Positions 25,227 to 34,257 of a stretch of 64,000 nt of DNA are shown here, one piece after another. A program made the translations under genes and the position numbers. Within the stretch, counting starts at the first letter, position 1. Each line of letters starts with the position of its first letter. The notes beneath the pieces are model-generated. The model had not been told where the DNA came from and made no database searches. It worked only from the letters and a program-made list of their open reading frames with translations. The DNA is from CAIPAT01 sp041665605 (lineage in GTDB: Bacteria > Verrucomicrobiota > Lentisphaeria > Victivallales > Victivallaceae): NCBI GenBank assembly GCA_041665605.1, contig JBAYIO010000005.1:31080-95079 (forward strand), written 5' to 3'.

Positions 25227-26189
25227 ATGAACGTATTCTTTTTCGAAGCTTTTGAAGAAGAAGAGGCTGCATTGCGGCGATAGACAATTCACGGGATTCA
25301 ATGCGGTTATTCCTGGAAGACAATTCAGGAGCCGGGTGCCGTTGAACCTCCGGCTCCGGTGATCTCCATTCGTACCCAGTCGCTCATTCCGCCTGCATGG
25401 GCAGGCGGAATAGTGGCTGTTCTGACCCGCAGCACCGGTTACGATCATCTGGCCGCCTACCGCAAATTGACCGGTGCCAAACTGAACTGCGGCTATCTTC
25501 CGCTGTACTGTAATCGCGGAGTTGCTGAGCAGGCTATGCTGTTGTGGATGGCGCTGCTGCGCAAGCTTCCGGTGCAGATGCGGCAGTTTGCGGGATTCAA
25601 CCGCGACGGCATTACCGGCCGTGAAGCCATGTCGAAGAAAATGCTGGTCGTCGGGGTCGGCAATATCGGCAGCGAGATCGTCAAAATCGGACAGGGGCTG
25701 GGCATGAAAGTGCTTGGCGCAGATACTGTCGAAAAATACGATTTTGTTGATTATGTTGAATTCAGTGAAGGCGCAACTCAGGCCGATATTGTGGTTTGTG
25801 CCATGAACCTGACTCGTGAAAATAACCGTTATTTCAATTCTGAACGGCTCGCGTTGCTAAAACGCGGGGCAATATTTATCAACATCGCCCGCGGCGAATT
25901 TTCACCGGCTCCGGCTTTGCTGGAAGCGTTGAAAACCGGCCAGTTAAGCGGTGTCGGACTTGATGTTTACGACCGCGAAACCGAACTTGGCCCCGCTTTG
26001 CGCGGCGAAAAAGCGATCGCCGACCCTGAACTCAGAGCAGTACTTGAGCTGATGAAGCGCGATGATGTCATTTTAACCCCGCACAATGCCTTTAACACCA
26101 CCGAAGCAGTCGAACGCAAATCCGGACAGAGCATGCAGCAACTGGAAGCGCTCACCACCAACGGCAGTTTCATTTGGAATGTTCCGTGA
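25227..26189 (+). pseudogene. D-2-hydroxyacid dehydrogenase interrupted by an in-frame TAG
   Basis: A single frame runs from ATG 25227 to 26189 (320 sense codons, the normal family length) but has TAG at 25281-25283, codon 19. Both sides of the stop look native to the family: MNVFFFEAFEEEEAALRR before it, and YSWKTIQE, PPAPVISIRTQS after it. The intact remainder has the Rossmann motif GVGNIG (about 143-148), NIARGEF with the catalytic Arg, and TPHNAF with the catalytic His. An internal GTG at 25359 could give a 276-residue product lacking the first part of the substrate domain. TAG ends other genes here (25211, 27525), so general TAG recoding is unlikely. A nonsense mutation, readthrough or sequencing error are the options. 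Confidence 0.75.
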
Positions 26190-26319
26190 TCCGTATTTTT
26201 TGCTTTAATTCAGTTTAATTGTTTCTTTGACGCAAAAAGAAATGGCAGTTTTTATCCCAGTCTTGATTCAGCGCTTTTATGGATTAAATTGAATTATTCA
26301 ATGCAACAAGGAGGGGAGT

Positions 26320-27525
26320 ATGGAAGCGAAGAAATTCAAATATGTCGTGGCCGGCGCCGGACTTGCGGGATGCTGGGCTGTCGACGGGATAAGGGCACTG
26401 GATAAAACGGGTTCGATTCTTCTGCTGGGCGATGAAAAGCATCTGCCGTATGACCGTCCGCCGTTGACTAAAAAACTGTGGTTTGGAAAAAAGAAGGTTG
26501 AAGATATATTTATCAGGACGCCACAGTATTTTACAGACAATAATACAGATGTACTCCTTAATACAACGGCGACCGTGTTTGATTCAGGCAGCAGAACCAT
26601 CACTTGCAGCGACGGCGGCATCTATCAGTATGAGAAACTGCTTTTAGCGACCGGCGGCAGGCCGCGCCGGATGAATATCGAAGGGGCCGGTCTCGACGGG
26701 ATTTATTACTACCGGTATCTGGACGATTTTATCAAACTGCAAGCCGGGGTTCGTGACGGCACCAGGGCGCTGGTTATCGGCGGCGGCTTCATCGGTTCGG
26801 AAATAGCGGCGGCGCTGAATGTCAATAAGGTTGACGTGACGATGCTGATGCCGGAAACGTCGCTTATGGAACAGCTCTTTCCGAAGTCACTGGGATATGC
26901 CATCAATCAGGATTACATTCGGCGAGGGGTTAAACTCATTCTCCAGGACATTCCAGTTTCGATTGTCAGACGAAACGGGAATCTGGTAACACTAACAAAG
27001 AACTGCAAAGAGATAACGTCGGATGTCATTATTGCAGGCATTGGTATGAAGCCCGATACGCAGTTGGCGGAATCGGCTGGACTGGCGCTGGAAAACGGGA
27101 TTGCGGTCAATGAATTTTTGCAAACCTCGATGCCGGATATTTACGCGGCTGGCGACAATGCTTGTTTTCCATACGAAGCTCTCGGCCGCCGCATGCGGGT
27201 AGAACACTGGGACAACGCGGTCAATCAGGGCCGGGCGGCGGGCATGAATATGGCCGGAGCTGATACTGCCTATACTTATATGCCGTACTTTTTCTCAGAC
27301 CTGTTCGATTTCGGCTATGAGGCAGTCGGCCTGGTTAACTCAAAACTCGAAACAGTCACAGACTGGCAGAAGGAAAACGACACCGGGGTTGTATATTATC
27401 TCGAGAACGGCAAAGTGGCTGGTGCGATGATGTGCAATGTGTGGAATAAAGTTGAAGCAGCACGTGAGTTGATAAAAAGCCGCCGCCTGACGACGGCGGA
27501 AGAACTGCACGGGCTGATTCGATAG
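26320..27525 (+). CDS. FAD-dependent pyridine-nucleotide-disulfide-type reductase
   Basis: This 401-residue protein has an N-terminal FAD-binding GAGLAG (about 12-17), YDRPPLTKK (a motif typical of ferredoxin or rubredoxin reductase-like enzymes), an NAD-binding VIGGGFIGSE (about 151-160), and the second FAD motif PDIYAAGDNA. It resembles putidaredoxin-reductase or AIF-type enzymes that pass electrons from NAD(P)H to small iron-sulfur proteins. The start has a strong site (AGGAGGGG). It lies 28 bases upstream of phhB, so the two may be co-transcribed. The electron acceptor is unknown. Confidence 0.82.
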   Translation: MEAKKFKYVVAGAGLAGCWAVDGIRALDKTGSILLLGDEKHLPYDRPPLTKKLWFGKKKVEDIFIRTPQYFTDNNTDVLLNTTATVFDSGSRTITCSDGGIYQYEKLLLATGGRPRRMNIEGAGLDGIYYYRYLDDFIKLQAGVRDGTRALVIGGGFIGSEIAAALNVNKVDVTMLMPETSLMEQLFPKSLGYAINQDYIRRGVKLILQDIPVSIVRRNGNLVTLTKNCKEITSDVIIAGIGMKPDTQLAESAGLALENGIAVNEFLQTSMPDIYAAGDNACFPYEALGRRMRVEHWDNAVNQGRAAGMNMAGADTAYTYMPYFFSDLFDFGYEAVGLVNSKLETVTDWQKENDTGVVYYLENGKVAGAMMCNVWNKVEAARELIKSRRLTTAEELHGLIR

Positions 27526-27553
27526 ATTCAGAAATCACAAGAGGAGTATTGCG

Positions 27554-27874
27554 ATGAAACTGACAGAACAAAAATGTGAGGCTTGCCGGGCGGACATGCC
27601 GCCGCTTTCAGCGGAGGTGGCGCTGGACATGATGCAGGAAATTCCTGAATGGACAATAAAGGACAATGCTCTTGAACGGGTGTTCAAATTCAATGATTTC
27701 AAGAACGCGATGAAGTTTGTCAACCGGGTGGCGGAGGCGGCTGATCAGGAGGACCACCATCCTGATATACACATTTACTACAACAAGGTGCATATTGTGC
27801 TGTTCACCCACAAGATCAAAGGGCTTTCAAAGAACGATTTTATACTGGCGGCCAAGATAGATTCGGCGGCATGA
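27554..27874 (+). CDS. phhB: Pterin-4a-carbinolamine dehydratase
   Basis: This 106-residue protein is full length for the family. The signature EDHHPDI (66-72) contains the catalytic His-His pair, and WTIKDNALERVFKF and NKVHIVLFTHKIKGLS complete the fold. The enzyme dehydrates 4a-hydroxytetrahydrobiopterin. In bacteria without aromatic amino acid hydroxylases it may have another pterin role. It converges on folK, folB and folE, so a link with pterin metabolism is likely. GAGGAG precedes the ATG. The upstream FAD reductase could belong to the same transcript. Confidence 0.85.
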   Translation: MKLTEQKCEACRADMPPLSAEVALDMMQEIPEWTIKDNALERVFKFNDFKNAMKFVNRVAEAADQEDHHPDIHIYYNKVHIVLFTHKIKGLSKNDFILAAKIDSAA

Positions 27875-27883
27875 AGAAAGTTG

Positions 27884-28426
27884 TCAGCTTAAAATCAGGC
27901 GGCGGAGGCAGCCGGTAAAATCACGCTGGAGATGCAGTTCAGCCGTGCGTCTTATGACCGGCTCGGCTGAAAGCGGCGTGCGGGTGTCCGGCAGCAGCAA
28001 GTCCGGCGCTAATTCCCAAAGCGGAACAGCCACAAAAGAATAATGCCGGATAGACTGGTCCGGCAAAGTCAGTGCTGACTCATCAACAACCAATGTCCCG
28101 TATAAAATTAAGTCGAGGTCAATGGTTCGCGGAGCAAATTTGTCGGCGGAGCGGACGCGTCCGAGACGTTCTTCGATTTTACGCAATATATCAAATTTTA
28201 TCTCATGCGGCTGTTTAGCAGTTTTAATTTTGACAACCCCGTTTAAAAAATCGGGTTGCGCAGTGGAGCCTGCGGCGGCGGTCCTGTAGAAATTCGACAT
28301 GGCGGTAATTGATAGTTCAGTGTTCAACATGGCCAGCGCACGGGGAATATTGTCCTCCGGTTTGATATTTGAGCCGATGGCGACAAAAGCGTCGGCCCAA
28401 GGTTCAGTATGCGGGATTTCAGTCAT
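27884..28426 (-). CDS. folK: 2-amino-4-hydroxy-6-hydroxymethyldihydropteridine pyrophosphokinase
   Basis: This 180-residue protein has the HPPK signatures: AFVAIGSNI near the N-terminus, FYRTAAAG, FLNGVVKI, and APRTIDLDLILYG, the Mg/ATP-binding loop. It phosphorylates 6-hydroxymethyl-dihydropterin for folate synthesis. Its start overlaps the end of folB by eight bases, so the two are translationally coupled. It ends nine bases from the convergent phhB stop. Confidence 0.9.
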   Translation of the reverse strand: MTEIPHTEPWADAFVAIGSNIKPEDNIPRALAMLNTELSITAMSNFYRTAAAGSTAQPDFLNGVVKIKTAKQPHEIKFDILRKIEERLGRVRSADKFAPRTIDLDLILYGTLVVDESALTLPDQSIRHYSFVAVPLWELAPDLLLPDTRTPLSAEPVIRRTAELHLQRDFTGCLRRLILS

Positions 28427-28793
28427 CGTTGCGCTTCCTGAAAATTTCGACGCCTACGCTTCTGGCGTACCGCAGAGCACCGGGTTTATCGACCTTTATA
28501 TTTACCGCCTTGACGCGGGGATGGGCAAGACAGATCTGGGCGATGCTGTCCGCCAGCCGCTCGACAAGATAAAAACTTGAGCTTTCCGTCATCGCGATTA
28601 TCTGTTTTTTAATTACTTTATAATCGACGGAATCTTCAATGCTGTCGGTTTGGCATGGACGGCTTAAATCGGCGTAAAGCGTGATGTTGATAAGCACATC
28701 CTGTTTTTGTGTGCGCTCCCAGTCGTTCAGGCCGATAACACATCGCAGCAGCAGATCGGTAATATGAATTTTGTCGAATCTTTCTATATCCAT
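28419..28793 (-). CDS. folB: Dihydroneopterin aldolase
   Basis: This 124-residue protein is the normal FolB length. It has IHITDLLLRCVIGLNDWER at the N-terminus, with the catalytic Glu, then VDYKVIKKQIIAMTES and VERLADSIAQICL, ending with KVDKPGALRYARSVGVEI that carries the conserved Lys. It converts dihydroneopterin to 6-hydroxymethyl-dihydropterin, the substrate of the downstream FolK. The gene lies 36 bases downstream of folE. Confidence 0.9.
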   Translation of the reverse strand: MDIERFDKIHITDLLLRCVIGLNDWERTQKQDVLINITLYADLSRPCQTDSIEDSVDYKVIKKQIIAMTESSSFYLVERLADSIAQICLAHPRVKAVNIKVDKPGALRYARSVGVEIFRKRNDD

Positions 28794-28829
28794 AAGCGCC
28801 GTCCATGTAATCCTTGCATCATGCTTCCG

Positions 28830-29468
28830 CTATTTTTTGCCGCATGCAGCCATAAATTCTGCTCGCAACGCGGGATCTCCATCATAATTTCCGCGCCAGA
28901 ACGTGGTGCGGGTCATAGGAGACATTTCTTTGACGCCGCGCATCTCGACGCATAGATGATGCGCTTCAATGTACACCGCGACGCCGTGAGGTTCCAGAAG
29001 ATGATTGAGCGTGTCGGCGATTTGCTGGCCGATGCGTTCCTGTACTGCAAAACGCCGCGTGAAAAGATGAACCAGGCGCGACAGCTTTGAAATACCGATG
29101 ATGTGTTCATGTGAGATGTAGCCGACATAAACAACGCCGTAGAACGGCAGACTGTGATGTTCGCAGAGCGAGAAAAAGTAAATAGGCCCTTCGATTATCT
29201 GGCTCAGGTGGCAATCAGCCCCGCCGCGGCACTCGGTTTCAAACACCTTGACCAATTTCGGGTCGCCTTCATAACCCTCGGTTGCCTCGATCAGGGCATT
29301 GATGAAACGGCGTGGTGTTTCCTCGGTGGCCGGAGTATTTAAATTCAACCCAAGCGCGGTAAGTATTTCGGCCGCATATCCTTCGAATTTATGGATTTGC
29401 TCGTCACTGATCTGCCGCTTTTTGATATGCAATAAATTATTTTCGTCATCGAATAAATGTTCATTCAT
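28830..29468 (-). CDS. folE: GTP cyclohydrolase I
   Basis: This 212-residue protein starts at the ATG at 29468, because AGGAGG lies eight bases upstream. FFSLCEHHSLPFYG provides zinc and catalytic residues, GISKLSRLVHLFTRR the conserved helix, and HLCVEMRGV the second zinc Cys. It makes dihydroneopterin triphosphate from GTP, the first step of pterin and folate synthesis. It is the first gene of folE-folB-folK. No folP is adjacent. Confidence 0.93.
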   Translation of the reverse strand: MNEHLFDDENNLLHIKKRQISDEQIHKFEGYAAEILTALGLNLNTPATEETPRRFINALIEATEGYEGDPKLVKVFETECRGGADCHLSQIIEGPIYFFSLCEHHSLPFYGVVYVGYISHEHIIGISKLSRLVHLFTRRFAVQERIGQQIADTLNHLLEPHGVAVYIEAHHLCVEMRGVKEMSPMTRTTFWRGNYDGDPALRAEFMAACGKK

Positions 29469-29712
29469 ATGCAAAGCCTCCTAGTTTTTTGCCGACCGGC
29501 ATAAGTAACTGACATTCCTGTCAGAAATACGCTAAAAAGATGTTTCCTCTTTATCAGCAATAAAGTCTATCATCATAAGGTTAAATTTTCAAGAGGTAAA
29601 ACACCGGATTTCTGTTTTGCGGCTTGAATTTAATATTCGCGTGATGCATATTGGGAGAATACAGGAATTAGACCGGGGTGTTTCGCATTTATTTTAGATT
29701 CCGGAGTTTTTA

Positions 29713-31134
29713 ATGTCCAAATATTTTATTGTCATTTTTGCTGCTGCCGCATGTCTGCTGGCTGTTTCCTGTCAACCCGTCATTTCAAAATTCACCATGG
29801 AGAAAATGGTGGCGATAGATGATGAAGGCGATCCCAAACTATACGCTTACCAGGACGAGAACCGGATTATTGAGGCGGAGGAATATACGTTTGACCATCA
29901 GCTTGACCAGATGATGTCAGCCATACAGAAAAGCGGCCGCAAAAAGATATTGATATATGTTTTCGGGGGAATGAATTCGGTCGACTCTATGGTTTCAATC
30001 ACTGACGAAATGGCGCGGATTATTTATGCCCAGTCGGATTATTATCCCGTCTTTGTCAGTTGGGAATCCACCTTGTTCGAGTGCTATTTAGACCATCTGT
30101 TTATGATCCGGCGGGGAGTGAAGAGCTATGCTTTCGGTCCCGCGCTGTCGCCGTTTTATTTGACGGTGGATCTGGGGCGGGCGGTGACCAGGCTGCCGAT
30201 CAATCTGGTTTACCAGTCGTGCGGAACATTCTCCTCTGACGGCGATTTCCCGGAGCTGGACAACGATACCATTAAGAAAATTGACAATATGAAAATGCGT
30301 GTTTATATCGGCAAGGATAATTATCCTGGATATTACAGTGCGCTGGCCCGTACTTCATACATCGCCGGCCTGCCGTTCCGGATAATCACCACGCCGGCGA
30401 TAGACACCTGCGGCAAAAGCGCCTGGGATATTATGAAACGCCGTTCCAAAACTGCTTTCATCAAAGCACAGCCGCTTGAAACAAGTGTTGAGAAAGAGAT
30501 AAAAACAGCCTTGTCGCCGTCAGACGGCGCGATGTCGCGGCTGATGGACCGTTTGTGCGGACTCTACCGCGGACATCCGGATTATGAGTTCACTGTCATC
30601 GGGCATAGCATGGGGCCGTTCATAATCAATGAAATGATTGCCCGTTATCCGGAACTGCCGTATAAGAACATCGTGTATATGGCTCCGGCATGTTCGGTGA
30701 TTGAAGCGGTCAGGGCGATCAAACCGTATCTGGAGAAAAATCCGAAATCCACTTTTTACAATCTGTGCATCCATCCGCACCGGGACACGCAGGATATGAT
30801 GGTTTACGGCTGCCTGCCGCGAGGCAGCGTGCTGGAATGGATCGACCTGTATCTGTCGGATCCTGTTTCCGCCGATGATTTGACGCTCGGTCAATGGGAC
30901 AATGCCGTTTTTCTGATGCCGCGGCTGATGGATAGTGTTCAGAGTCAAATTGTAGTAAAAGCTTTCGGACTGAGGGATCCGGCAACCAACACCATAGTTC
31001 TCGATATGCCGGGCCAGCATACGGATTTCGGCGAACCTGTGCTGCGGTTCTGGGAGCCGGCATTCTGGGAAATTCCAGCCAGCGCCTCCACGAAAAACGG
31101 AATTACTAAGAATGGAATTAAAAAAGGCCGGTAA
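29713..31134 (+). CDS. Lipoprotein with alpha/beta-hydrolase domain
   Basis: This 473-residue protein has a lipoprotein signal peptide with Cys20 (LLAVSC). The central part is an alpha/beta hydrolase: ILIYVFGGM near the start resembles an oxyanion-hole strand, and FTVIGHSMGPFIINEM has the nucleophile elbow GHSMG. A candidate His lies in GQHTDFGE near the C-terminus. The C-terminus ends in a short Lys-Asn-Gly-Ile repeat. It likely acts on lipids or esters in the envelope. CGGAG precedes the ATG. Next downstream are a deacetylase-like and a lipid-glycosyltransferase-like gene. Confidence 0.7.
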   Translation: MSKYFIVIFAAAACLLAVSCQPVISKFTMEKMVAIDDEGDPKLYAYQDENRIIEAEEYTFDHQLDQMMSAIQKSGRKKILIYVFGGMNSVDSMVSITDEMARIIYAQSDYYPVFVSWESTLFECYLDHLFMIRRGVKSYAFGPALSPFYLTVDLGRAVTRLPINLVYQSCGTFSSDGDFPELDNDTIKKIDNMKMRVYIGKDNYPGYYSALARTSYIAGLPFRIITTPAIDTCGKSAWDIMKRRSKTAFIKAQPLETSVEKEIKTALSPSDGAMSRLMDRLCGLYRGHPDYEFTVIGHSMGPFIINEMIARYPELPYKNIVYMAPACSVIEAVRAIKPYLEKNPKSTFYNLCIHPHRDTQDMMVYGCLPRGSVLEWIDLYLSDPVSADDLTLGQWDNAVFLMPRLMDSVQSQIVVKAFGLRDPATNTIVLDMPGQHTDFGEPVLRFWEPAFWEIPASASTKNGITKNGIKKGR

Positions 31135-31136
31135 TA

Positions 31137-31153
31137 CCGGCATAATATGCCGG
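31137..31153 (+). terminator. Hairpin after the hydrolase lipoprotein gene
   Basis: CCGGCAT and ATGCCGG flank a three-base spacer, two bases after the stop region. A GCCGGTAATACCGGC hairpin overlaps it. No T-run follows, so terminator strength is uncertain. Confidence 0.4.
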
Positions 31154-31267
31154 AGTTGCTTGAGATATTGTTTGAATTTATTTCTTACGCAGATTAGAGT
31201 TGAGTAATTACAGACTGATGTTTATTCAATATTTTAAACAGATAAATGTAACAGGTAATGTCGAAGA

Positions 31268-31945
31268 ATGAAAAAAATAGCAGTATCAGTACACGATGTC
31301 ACGCCGCGCTTCAGCAAAGAGCTTGAAGTAATATTCGCCGCGCTTGACGATGCCGGAGTGAAGGTGCGTTCCGAGCTGGTGGTGCCGGACTACCAGCGTC
31401 AGTTCAAACTTGCCGCACATCCTGATTTTGTCGCGATGCTTAAAGAGCATAGAAACCGCGGCTGTGATGTAAGCCTGCATGGTATATATCATGATTACGC
31501 CGAGTTCTACCGTTTTAATTACGATGCGGCGAAAGATGCTTTGCGCAAAGGTCTGGATATTTTTGGCGAAGCATTCAATTTTTTCCCTCCCGGTTTTGTT
31601 GCCCCGCAGTGGCTGCAAAGCCGCGGCAGTTTGCGGGCAGTATGGGAAAATGAATTTGTTTATACTGCAACTTTGACCGGGGTGCATTTCAAAAGCGGCA
31701 ATACCGCCAAAGCATTTCCGCTGAATTATGACTGGGGGCCGCTTGTGGTTGACCGCATCATCACCTGCTGTAACAACCTGGCATGTCACATCCGCGGCGG
31801 CGGCCTGATCCGTTTCTCAATGCACCCGATGGATATCCCGGACCGGATGTTCGCGGCGGAAATGAGGCAACTTCACTTTCTGCTGGACCACGGCTGGGAG
31901 CCGACTTCATACGAACAACTACGAAAAGAGGTAGACCATGTCTGA
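31268..31945 (+). CDS. DUF2334-type polysaccharide deacetylase-like protein
   Basis: This 225-residue protein has no signal peptide. The strand IAVSVHDVTPRFSKEL carries the first metal Asp and SLHGIYHD the His pair of a NodB-like TIM barrel in its DUF2334 version. FFPPGFVAPQWL and FSMHPMDI are further family segments. It probably removes acyl groups from a glycan or glycolipid. It overlaps the following glycosyltransferase gene by eight bases, so their products likely act in one pathway. The substrate is unknown. Confidence 0.75.
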   Translation: MKKIAVSVHDVTPRFSKELEVIFAALDDAGVKVRSELVVPDYQRQFKLAAHPDFVAMLKEHRNRGCDVSLHGIYHDYAEFYRFNYDAAKDALRKGLDIFGEAFNFFPPGFVAPQWLQSRGSLRAVWENEFVYTATLTGVHFKSGNTAKAFPLNYDWGPLVVDRIITCCNNLACHIRGGGLIRFSMHPMDIPDRMFAAEMRQLHFLLDHGWEPTSYEQLRKEVDHV

Positions 31946-33107
31946 AAAACCGTGGACGGGACGTCATCTGCTGCTGCTTAGCGGACCGATGGGAACAGGC
32001 CATGTTCAGGCCTCGCTGGCGCTGGCCAAGTATGCAAGTGAGCGCTATCCTGAAATGAAAGTCACTCATCTCAATGTCGTCGAACTGATGACGCCGGGAT
32101 TGAAGATATTTTTTACGGACTATTATCATTTTATGCTGCGGCATATGTCGCTCATCTGGCGCTACATGTATCACTCATCGAATGTGCCGCCGGCCCATGC
32201 TCCGGTTTTCAGAAAACTGCTGGCGGCATGGCGCGGCACATTCGAGAGGCGTCTGATAAAGCGGATTAAAGAGTGTAATCCGGACTATATTATCTGTACT
32301 CATTTTTTACCTGCTGAAGTGCTTGGCAGAGCAAAAAGCGAGCGGAGAATAAACTGTTTTACGTCCAGCGTGATAACCGATTTCTCGGTACACTGGGTCT
32401 ATATCCAGACACAGTTAGACCTGTTTTTTGTTGCCAATCACGATATGTCGCTGATTATGCACTTGCGCGGTGTCGGACGGGAAAAGATCTATATCACCGG
32501 CTGTCCTATTTTACCCGGTTTCTCTAAATCTTATTCCGACGAAGATAAAAAACGGTTGCGTGCTGAACTGGGGCTGCCGCATGATGCTAATTTGATAATG
32601 GTAATGATGGGCGGCGAAAATATTGGTCGTATTGCGCTTATCACCAGGACTTTGCTGGATAATTTCCCCGGAGTATCCGTTTTGGCAATGACCGGCAGAG
32701 ATAAAAAACTGTATCAGCAAATAGAGAAAATTGAGAAGAAATATCCGGGCAGGGTTTTCCCTATCTCTTTTACTACACGGGTTAATGATTACATGGCCAT
32801 CTGTTATCTGGTAGTTTCCAAACCGGGTGGAATAACGATATCAGAATGTCTGGCGATGAAGAAGCCTATTATTGTCATGGACCCGATTCCCGGGCATGAA
32901 GAAAAGAATGCGGCATATCTGGCCACTCACGGGCTGGCTGCTTTCTCTGAAAGCCTGACCGATCTTACCCTGATGGACGCCGAGCCAGGAGCTACCTGGA
33001 TGCAGATGGTTTCGAATAACCACAGCATTTATGACCGGCATGATGCCGCCGGGAAAATTTTGAAAGTAGTTATTGAGTGGGAAGGCAATCCTCCTGTTCA
33101 AAATTGA
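31938..33107 (+). CDS. MGDG synthase/MurG-like glycosyltransferase
   Basis: This 389-residue protein has an N-terminal MGDG-synthase-like segment (LLLLSGPMGTGHVQASLALA, where GTGH is the lipid-acceptor loop) and a GT28-type C-terminal domain (LIMVMMGGENIGR, then SKPGGITISECLAMKKPIIV, which binds the nucleotide sugar). Such enzymes transfer galactose or glucose from a UDP-sugar to diacylglycerol. It follows a deacetylase-like gene in an overlapping arrangement, supporting a membrane glycolipid pathway. Its last 10 bases overlap the convergent dinB gene. Confidence 0.8.
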   Translation: MSEKPWTGRHLLLLSGPMGTGHVQASLALAKYASERYPEMKVTHLNVVELMTPGLKIFFTDYYHFMLRHMSLIWRYMYHSSNVPPAHAPVFRKLLAAWRGTFERRLIKRIKECNPDYIICTHFLPAEVLGRAKSERRINCFTSSVITDFSVHWVYIQTQLDLFFVANHDMSLIMHLRGVGREKIYITGCPILPGFSKSYSDEDKKRLRAELGLPHDANLIMVMMGGENIGRIALITRTLLDNFPGVSVLAMTGRDKKLYQQIEKIEKKYPGRVFPISFTTRVNDYMAICYLVVSKPGGITISECLAMKKPIIVMDPIPGHEEKNAAYLATHGLAAFSESLTDLTLMDAEPGATWMQMVSNNHSIYDRHDAAGKILKVVIEWEGNPPVQN

Positions 33108-34171
33108 AATTCCAATTGCACCGGACCGGATCCCTGTTCTGGAAAGCCGGAGACGGTGACGCCGAGCAGGCGGACTTTGCGCTGGCCGGCCTCGGTTTTT
33201 TTCAGCAGACTGACGGCGGTATTCCGGATAAAGTCATATTCATTAATCAGACAGGGAAGGGTGAGGCTGCGGGTAACCGTCTGGAAATCTTCGTAGCGCA
33301 GTTTCAGGGTGACTGTTCTGCCTGCGAGGCCTTCCTCTTTCAGCAGGGACTCCACTTCACGGGATAAATCTTCCAGGATTTTGATTATTTCAGGGATGCC
33401 GGAAATATCAATTTGCAGCGTGGTTTCCCGTCCGAGCGATTTGCGCGGAACATTAGTTTCAACTTCCCTGTCGTCAAAACCCCGTACGATATTGTAATAG
33501 TAGATGCCTGATTTGCCGAAATTTCTGATCAGTTCAGCCTGGTCAAAATTCTTTAAATCCAGGCCGTTATTGATGCCCAGCGCTTTCATCTTTCCGGCAG
33601 TTACTTTACCGACGCCGTAGAATTTGCCGATAGGCAGTTTTTCAAGAAAATCATTGGCCTTGTCAGGCGTAATCACAGTCAGCCCGTCAGGTTTGTTGAT
33701 GTCGGACGCCACTTTTGCCAGGAACATGTTGAAAGATACTCCGGCAGAGGCGGTAAGCCCGGTTTCCCGGTGGATGCGTTCACGGATTTCCTGGGCCAGC
33801 AGCGTCGCGGAACGGCAATGTTGCTTGTTTTCAGTAACATCGAGAAAGGCTTCATCCACTGATACCGGTTCAACCAGATCGGTATAATCATAAAATATCT
33901 TCTGTATCTGAGCCGAAACGGCGGCATATTTTTCCATGTTCACCGGCAGAAAAATTCCTTGCGGACAGAGTTTCTTCGCCTGGCTGGCCGGCATTGCCGA
34001 ATGTACGCCGAATTTTCTGGCCTCGTATGAACAGGTACTGACGACCCCGCGTTTCCCGGGATCGCCGCCGACGATCACCGGTTTGCCGCGCAGCGCCGGA
34101 TTGTCGCGGATCTCGATTGAAGCGAAAAACGCATCCATATCAATATGTATGATTTTACGGATCTTCGTCAT
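33098..34171 (-). CDS. dinB: DNA polymerase IV (Y-family translesion polymerase)
   Basis: This 357-residue protein is full length. IHIDMDAFFASIEIRDNP holds the first catalytic Asp, PVSVDEAFLDV the catalytic Asp-Glu pair, and TASAGVSFNMFLAKVASDIN the helix-hairpin region. GKFYGVGKVTAGKMKALGI is the thumb, and the C-terminal part is the little-finger domain. It bypasses DNA lesions. The 10-base tail-to-tail overlap with the glycosyltransferase gene may cause mutual transcript interference. The ribosome-binding site is weak. Confidence 0.93.
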   Translation of the reverse strand: MTKIRKIIHIDMDAFFASIEIRDNPALRGKPVIVGGDPGKRGVVSTCSYEARKFGVHSAMPASQAKKLCPQGIFLPVNMEKYAAVSAQIQKIFYDYTDLVEPVSVDEAFLDVTENKQHCRSATLLAQEIRERIHRETGLTASAGVSFNMFLAKVASDINKPDGLTVITPDKANDFLEKLPIGKFYGVGKVTAGKMKALGINNGLDLKNFDQAELIRNFGKSGIYYYNIVRGFDDREVETNVPRKSLGRETTLQIDISGIPEIIKILEDLSREVESLLKEEGLAGRTVTLKLRYEDFQTVTRSLTLPCLINEYDFIRNTAVSLLKKTEAGQRKVRLLGVTVSGFPEQGSGPVQLEFQF

Positions 34172-34210
34172 TTTTGAAGCCTGATAAAGTTTTATCTAAT
34201 AATAATAATA

Positions 34211-34232
34211 AAGGCCGGGGCAAGCCGGCCTT
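34211..34232 (-). terminator. Rho-independent terminator of the Gly-rich secreted protein gene
   Basis: AAGGCCGG and CCGGCCTT enclose a six-base loop. On the minus strand the hairpin is followed by repeated TTA triplets, giving a U-rich tail. It lies 26 bases past the stop of the gene at 34258. Confidence 0.75.
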
Positions 34233-34257
34233 GATTGAACAATTGAGAGAATTGAAA

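Noticed and set aside
25281..25283. TAG as a selenocysteine or general recoding signal
   Set aside because: Selenocysteine uses TGA, and TAG ends other genes in the window, so global recoding is not supported.
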